NCBI GenBank assembly: GCA_031963365.1
Contig: JASSUF010000005.1
Location: forward strand, 1 to 34,830
Length of the DNA stretch: 34,830 bases
Reading direction: 5' to 3'
DNA from: JASSUD01 sp031963365
Lineage (GTDB): Bacteria > Pseudomonadota > Gammaproteobacteria > Burkholderiales > Burkholderiaceae
The notes under the pieces are model-generated. The model had not been told where the DNA came from and searched no databases. It was given only the letters and a program-made list of their open reading frames with translations. Shown piece by piece: positions 32,969-34,830 of the stretch (its first letter is position 1; each line of letters opens with the position of its first letter). The position numbers and the translations under genes were made by a program.

Positions 32969-33012
32969 TAAATTAGAGGATAGTGGTGTGCATGTTGGGG
33001 TTTGTGCCTCAC
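32968..33012 (+). repeat. dispersed repeat copy
   Basis: ATAAATTAGAGGATAGTGGT followed by GTGCATGTTGGGG and GTGCCTCAC matches the dispersed family. It lies at the far edge of the cassette region, just beyond the exbD stop. Confidence 0.8.
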
Positions 33013-33042
33013 AAGATTTGCTATAGCTTTGCAAACTAAGCT

Positions 33043-33462
33043 TCAATGCGAAGCTGGCTCTGTCACAAAAGTCAGCTTCGTTAACTGATTCGCCTGTGCG
33101 GCAGACATGACCTGTGCAATATCTTCATACCGCACGGCACGGTCTGCATAAATATGCAGTTCGGGTTGGGGTGTTTGTTTGGATAGTGTTAAAAAACGGG
33201 TGGACAGCGTTGTTTTGTCGATGGGCTTCCCATCCCATAAAACGCTGCCATTAGCCTCAATGCTTAACTTAACAGGCATTAACTGTGTTTTCTGTGGTGT
33301 ACTGCTAGCCTTGGGAAGGGTCAGCGTGAGGGTGTGGCGAATAACGGGGATCGTGACTAAAAAAATAATCAGTAAAACCAATATGACATCAATAAACGGC
33401 GTCATATTGATTTCGCTCATCAGCGCATCATCATATTCATCAGAAAAGAGATCGGGCTTCAT
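33043..33462 (-). CDS. exbD: ExbD/TolR-type biopolymer transport protein
   Basis: This 139-residue protein has one N-terminal membrane helix preceded by INMTPFIDVILVLLIIFLVT, with the proton-conducting aspartate in FIDV, and a periplasmic domain (ADRAVRYEDIAQVMSAAQ). With ExbB it powers TonB-dependent transport across the outer membrane. The ATG overlaps the exbB stop as ATGA, so translation is coupled. No tonB is adjacent. TolR is an alternative but tol genes are absent here. Confidence 0.88.
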   Translation of the reverse strand: MKPDLFSDEYDDALMSEINMTPFIDVILVLLIIFLVTIPVIRHTLTLTLPKASSTPQKTQLMPVKLSIEANGSVLWDGKPIDKTTLSTRFLTLSKQTPQPELHIYADRAVRYEDIAQVMSAAQANQLTKLTFVTEPASH

Positions 33463-34163
33463 TCATCGTGCCTAAGTGCATCTTGTTGTAATGTACTGGA
33501 AGGGGTGCGGGCCATAAAATAAGCATGCAGAGTATGTGCGAAACGGTTGATCGTAGCGGTATAGCTTTTATTGCTGCGTGTGAATGCGTTATAGCCAAGT
33601 ACTGCTGGAATAGCCACCGCAAGGCCTAGTGCAGTCATAATCAGCGATTCGCCTATCGGGCCAGCCACATGCTCTATGGACGTCAGCCCTGTTTGGCTAA
33701 TGGAGAGCAGGGCACCATAAATGCCCCACACCGTGCCAAATAGACCAATAAATGGCGCTGTGGAGCCAATGGATGCGAGAATGCCCAGGCCGGCTTGTAA
33801 TTGTCTGGCAATAGTATCCATTGCACTTTTTATGCTGCAGGTAATCCAGTCTCCAGCATCGATCTGAGCGTACCAATATTGTTGGTTTTGATGCCGATGG
33901 AATGCTTCTTGAGCTGCATGCGTAAGCGCGCGGAAGTGGCAAGCCTTGAGCGTATCCAGTGAGTTAACAAATTGGTCAAAGTCATAGGAGTGACACAACG
34001 CGTGCTCTACTTTGCGGGCTATGGTGTTGGTTTGGAAATAATTCCAGCTTTTTATAAAAATAATAGTCCAAGAAAATATGGACATACCTAGCAGTATCAG
34101 AACCGTTATCCGCGCTACGGGATCTCCTTGGTTCCATACTTGTGCAAAAGAGTGGCCCTGCAT
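33459..34163 (-). CDS. exbB: ExbB/TolQ-type (MotA family) proton channel protein
   Basis: This 234-residue membrane protein has three predicted membrane helices: ITVLILLGMSIFSWTIIFI, the GLFGTVWGIYGALLSI region and GPIGESLIMTALGLAVAIPA. The latter two form the conserved MotA/ExbB core. It forms a proton channel with ExbD. The ATG at 34163 (MQGHSFAQVWNQGD) matches the family start; a TTG at 34169 is nearer to the GAGGA and remains possible. In relatives tonB often precedes it; here the divergent HTH gene does. Confidence 0.9.
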   Translation of the reverse strand: MQGHSFAQVWNQGDPVARITVLILLGMSIFSWTIIFIKSWNYFQTNTIARKVEHALCHSYDFDQFVNSLDTLKACHFRALTHAAQEAFHRHQNQQYWYAQIDAGDWITCSIKSAMDTIARQLQAGLGILASIGSTAPFIGLFGTVWGIYGALLSISQTGLTSIEHVAGPIGESLIMTALGLAVAIPAVLGYNAFTRSNKSYTATINRFAHTLHAYFMARTPSSTLQQDALRHDE

Positions 34164-34291
34164 GGTCAATTTTTTCCTCGAAATAGAGCTATGGGTTTTA
34201 TCTGATGAGCATGATGATTTTCTGCTTATCTAGATATTAATAGCATTAATCCCCTATTTAGTTGATGTTATTAAAGGCTGGGCCGCGCACA

Positions 34292-34738
34292 ATGCAGCCT
34301 ATGCCTTCCTCAGAAGAAAAAAACGAATTCTCTAAGCGCTTAAGACTGGCGCTCAATCGTGGCCCTAAACCGGTTAAAGGGGCGACGGATTTGGCACGTC
34401 GGTTTAATTTGCGTCATCCCGAAGGCGGTGGGATTTCTGTACAAACCGCGCATAAATGGCTCACTGGCCTCACTATACCGACAACGGATAAGCTTAAAAC
34501 ATTAGCACATTGGTTGGAAGTGAGTGAGCACTGGCTACATTATGGACCACCTCCTCCTGAGCTTCCGGCTCTTTCTGAAGGGATGAAATCTCCCGATCTG
34601 TCTACAGGATCTAAATCTTCTCTTCCTCCTTTAGCCCTCGCAGAAAAAATTGCGGCGTTACCAGAGCCGCAGCGCTATCTACTTGAAGAATTGATAGCGC
34701 AGTTTTATGACAAAACCCCAAGGCGACCTAAAGAATAA
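34292..34738 (+). CDS. small HTH transcriptional regulator
   Basis: This protein of about 148 residues has an XRE-like helix-turn-helix (TDLARRFNLRHPEGGGISVQ, TAHKWLTGLTIPTTDKLKTL, AHWLEVSEHWLHYG), a proline/serine-rich linker, and a short C-terminal helix (LAEKIAALPEPQRYLLEELI). Such regulators are common in Burkholderiaceae. The start is uncertain: 34292, 34265 and 34301 are all possible and none has a good ribosome-binding site. It is divergent from exbB and might regulate it; no target is shown. A strong terminator follows. Confidence 0.78.
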   Translation: MQPMPSSEEKNEFSKRLRLALNRGPKPVKGATDLARRFNLRHPEGGGISVQTAHKWLTGLTIPTTDKLKTLAHWLEVSEHWLHYGPPPPELPALSEGMKSPDLSTGSKSSLPPLALAEKIAALPEPQRYLLEELIAQFYDKTPRRPKE

Positions 34739-34774
34739 AAAAACGGCTGCATACGTTGATGCGGCCGTTTTTTT
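34738..34774 (+). terminator. rho-independent terminator of the HTH gene
   Basis: AAAAAACGGCTGCAT (34738-34752) pairs with ATGCGGCCGTTTTTT (34759-34773), with one G-T pair, and overlaps the stop codon of the gene upstream. It ends in T7. Confidence 0.93.
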
Positions 34775-34778
34775 ATGG

Positions 34779-34830
34779 GTGCGCCCAGCATGGGCGCAAT
34801 CTTGGAGGTGCAAGTCCTCCCGTAAGTTGA
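34779..34830 (+). mobile_element. 5' end of a group II intron (cut by window end)
   Basis: GTGCGCCCAGCATGGGCGCA opens with GTGCG, the 5' consensus of group II introns, followed by GGAGGTGCAAGTCCTCC, a small stem typical of the start of domain I. It begins five bases after the T-run of the terminator. Insertion next to terminators is characteristic of one group II class (class C). The reverse transcriptase and remaining domains would lie beyond the window. Confidence 0.6.

Overview
The window reads as a chromosomal segment of a betaproteobacterium, most likely a Burkholderiaceae member living inside a fungus (Mycoavidus or Candidatus Glomeribacter would fit). This is inferred. The housekeeping proteins (HrcA, NadK, RecN, CoaX, BirA, MnmC, HU, the ExbB/ExbD pair) look Burkholderia-like. 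The DNA is AT-richer than free-living Burkholderia, decayed transposons and broken genes are common, and two genes carry eukaryote-style domains (a NACHT/WD40 protein and an F-box/LRR protein). No 16S rRNA is present to settle the question.

Layout. Bases 1-6180 are an accessory block: a 1667-residue protein on the minus strand (helical N-terminus, TIR/SEFIR-like segment, NACHT NTPase, pentapeptide repeats, about 14 WD40 repeats) sits between fragments of Tn3-family transposons. Bases 6227-11730 hold coaX and birA, separated by two unknown small membrane proteins and a repeat element with 53-bp inverted ends. They are followed by speG, a MntA/HepT toxin-antitoxin pair whose toxin is broken by a 7-bp duplication, a decayed DUF433 gene and tRNA-Met. 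Bases 11865-17882 hold aroC, a YbdK-type carboxylate-amine ligase, a cation/proton antiporter, an AT-rich gap with a cluster of DnaA boxes (candidate oriC) and mnmC.

Bases 18286-24798 hold the HU gene, a secreted lytic transglycosylase, hrcA, nadK, recN, and then parA and rsmG without their usual partners parB and mnmG. Bases 24885-31408 hold an orphan LuxR-type regulator, hemH and the heat-shock set grpE-dnaK-dnaJ. Bases 31409-33012 are a tandemly amplified cassette: the 3' end of dnaJ, its terminator, a promoter and a 33-codon leader are duplicated, and the leader is fused once to an F-box/LRR body and once to an unrelated short body. A third copy of the dnaJ tail follows. Bases 33043-34830 hold exbD, exbB, a small HTH regulator with its terminator, and the first 52 bases of what looks like a group II intron starting just after that terminator.

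How it fits together. The core genes cover cofactor supply (CoaA, biotin attachment, haem, NADP), aromatic biosynthesis, protein folding, DNA repair, and chromosome replication and segregation. Between them, a dispersed repeat of about 41 bp recurs at the edges of odd genes and at apparent rearrangement points (7205-7424, 23181-23221, 24833-24870, 32529-32560, 32968-33012). The best candidates for something new are the TIR/SEFIR-like NACHT/WD40 protein with its array of near-identical repeats, and the dnaJ-tail cassette that appears to be a small factory for host-directed proteins.
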